13,106 nucleotides of DNA from Faecalicatena sp. (GTDB taxonomy: Bacteria; Bacillota; Clostridia; Lachnospirales; Lachnospiraceae). The DNA lies in assembly GCA_009774255.1 (NCBI GenBank), contig VSNK01000158.1, positions 1-13,106 of the forward strand, read 5' to 3'. A program made the position numbers and the translations under genes. The notes beneath the pieces are model-generated. The model saw only the letters and a list, made by a program, of their open reading frames with translations, ran no database searches and was not told the origin of the DNA. Every line of letters begins with the position of its first letter. Positions within the stretch are counted from its first letter, which is position 1. Shown one piece after another: positions 12,885-13,106 of the stretch.

Positions 12885-13106
12885 TTAGTTGTTGTTCGTA
12901 CTTATTGCGGCAGTTTGTTTCTGCATTTCATTCAGTTTTTTGTGGAGCGGTATCGCCATGAATACCGTTATGACTGCGGAAAGCACATCGGCAATCGGCT
13001 GGGCATACATAATTCCATTTAGCCCCCAGACAATCGGAAGAAGCAGGATAACGGGGATAAAGCAAATCCCCTGCCTGCAAGCTCCGAGGATAAATCCCTC
13101 TCTGCC
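12885..13106 (-). CDS. MATE-family efflux transporter, C-terminal part
   Basis: Only the last 73 residues lie in the window; the gene enters from the right edge. The sequence GFILGACRQGICFIPVILLL, then WGLNGIMYAQPIADVLSAVI and TVFMAIPLHKKLNEM, is the final pair of membrane helices of a MATE multidrug/sodium antiporter of the MepA-like group; (S/C)RQG..F(I/L)P and QPIAD are the recognisable landmarks. The short polar tail ends NNN at 12888-12896. It faces the toxin-antitoxin relic, with a hairpin between them. Substrate cannot be told from the tail. Confidence 0.85.
   Translation of the reverse strand, partial: GREGFILGACRQGICFIPVILLLPIVWGLNGIMYAQPIADVLSAVITVFMAIPLHKKLNEMQKQTAAISTNNN

Noticed and set aside
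12834..13022. 62-residue plus-strand frame at the right edge
   Set aside because: It is a shadow of the minus-strand MATE transporter C-terminus, which has clear family motifs.

Overview
The window looks like a piece of an accessory region from a gut-type Clostridia genome, most likely Lachnospiraceae. This is an inference from three things: strong AGGAGG ribosome binding sites, codon use that shifts between AT-rich and more GC-rich genes, and gene families (GPH transporter, GH2, AraC-GH39, C-glycoside deglycosidase, UPF0175/PIN) that are common in that family. No rRNA, tRNA or CRISPR array was seen.

Left part (1-5042): a divergent, truncated copy of a small palindromic element (1-84); an AT-rich flavodoxin-like oxidoreductase; a short C-terminal gene relic; and two back-to-back SGNH esterase genes (a CE2-like acetylesterase and a second SGNH hydrolase). 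Then comes an intact 154-bp palindromic MITE-like element flanked by a 5-bp duplication. It lies between a good promoter and a complete AAA-ATPase-like/PD-(D/E)XK protein.

Middle (5043-8436): a cluster of nested palindromes abuts a GPH transporter fragment on the minus strand. That fragment is joined directly to an internal fragment of a GH2 glycosidase on the plus strand. Next is an intact 809-residue AraC regulator carrying a GH39 domain whose catalytic acid/base motif is missing, so it is probably a glycan sensor. It ends in a strong terminator.

Core (8558-11410): a compact operon encodes a Gfo/Idh/MocA oxidoreductase, a xylose-isomerase-like TIM-barrel protein with metal ligands E155/D187/H224/E260, and a DUF6379 protein. 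This is the gene set of a C-glycoside deglycosidase pathway: the sugar is oxidised at C3, then the aglycone is eliminated by an alpha/beta enzyme. The fourth cistron is a deletion fusion of a second isomerase to a second oxidoreductase.

Right part (11411-13106): a row of relics. These are an AlbA_2 protein with its middle deleted, a possible HsdS tail, an intact UPF0175 antitoxin whose PIN-type toxin gene is split by a local inversion, and the C-terminus of a MATE efflux transporter entering from the right edge. As a whole, an intact glycan/glycoside catabolic core is surrounded by genes broken by deletion, inversion and small palindromic elements.
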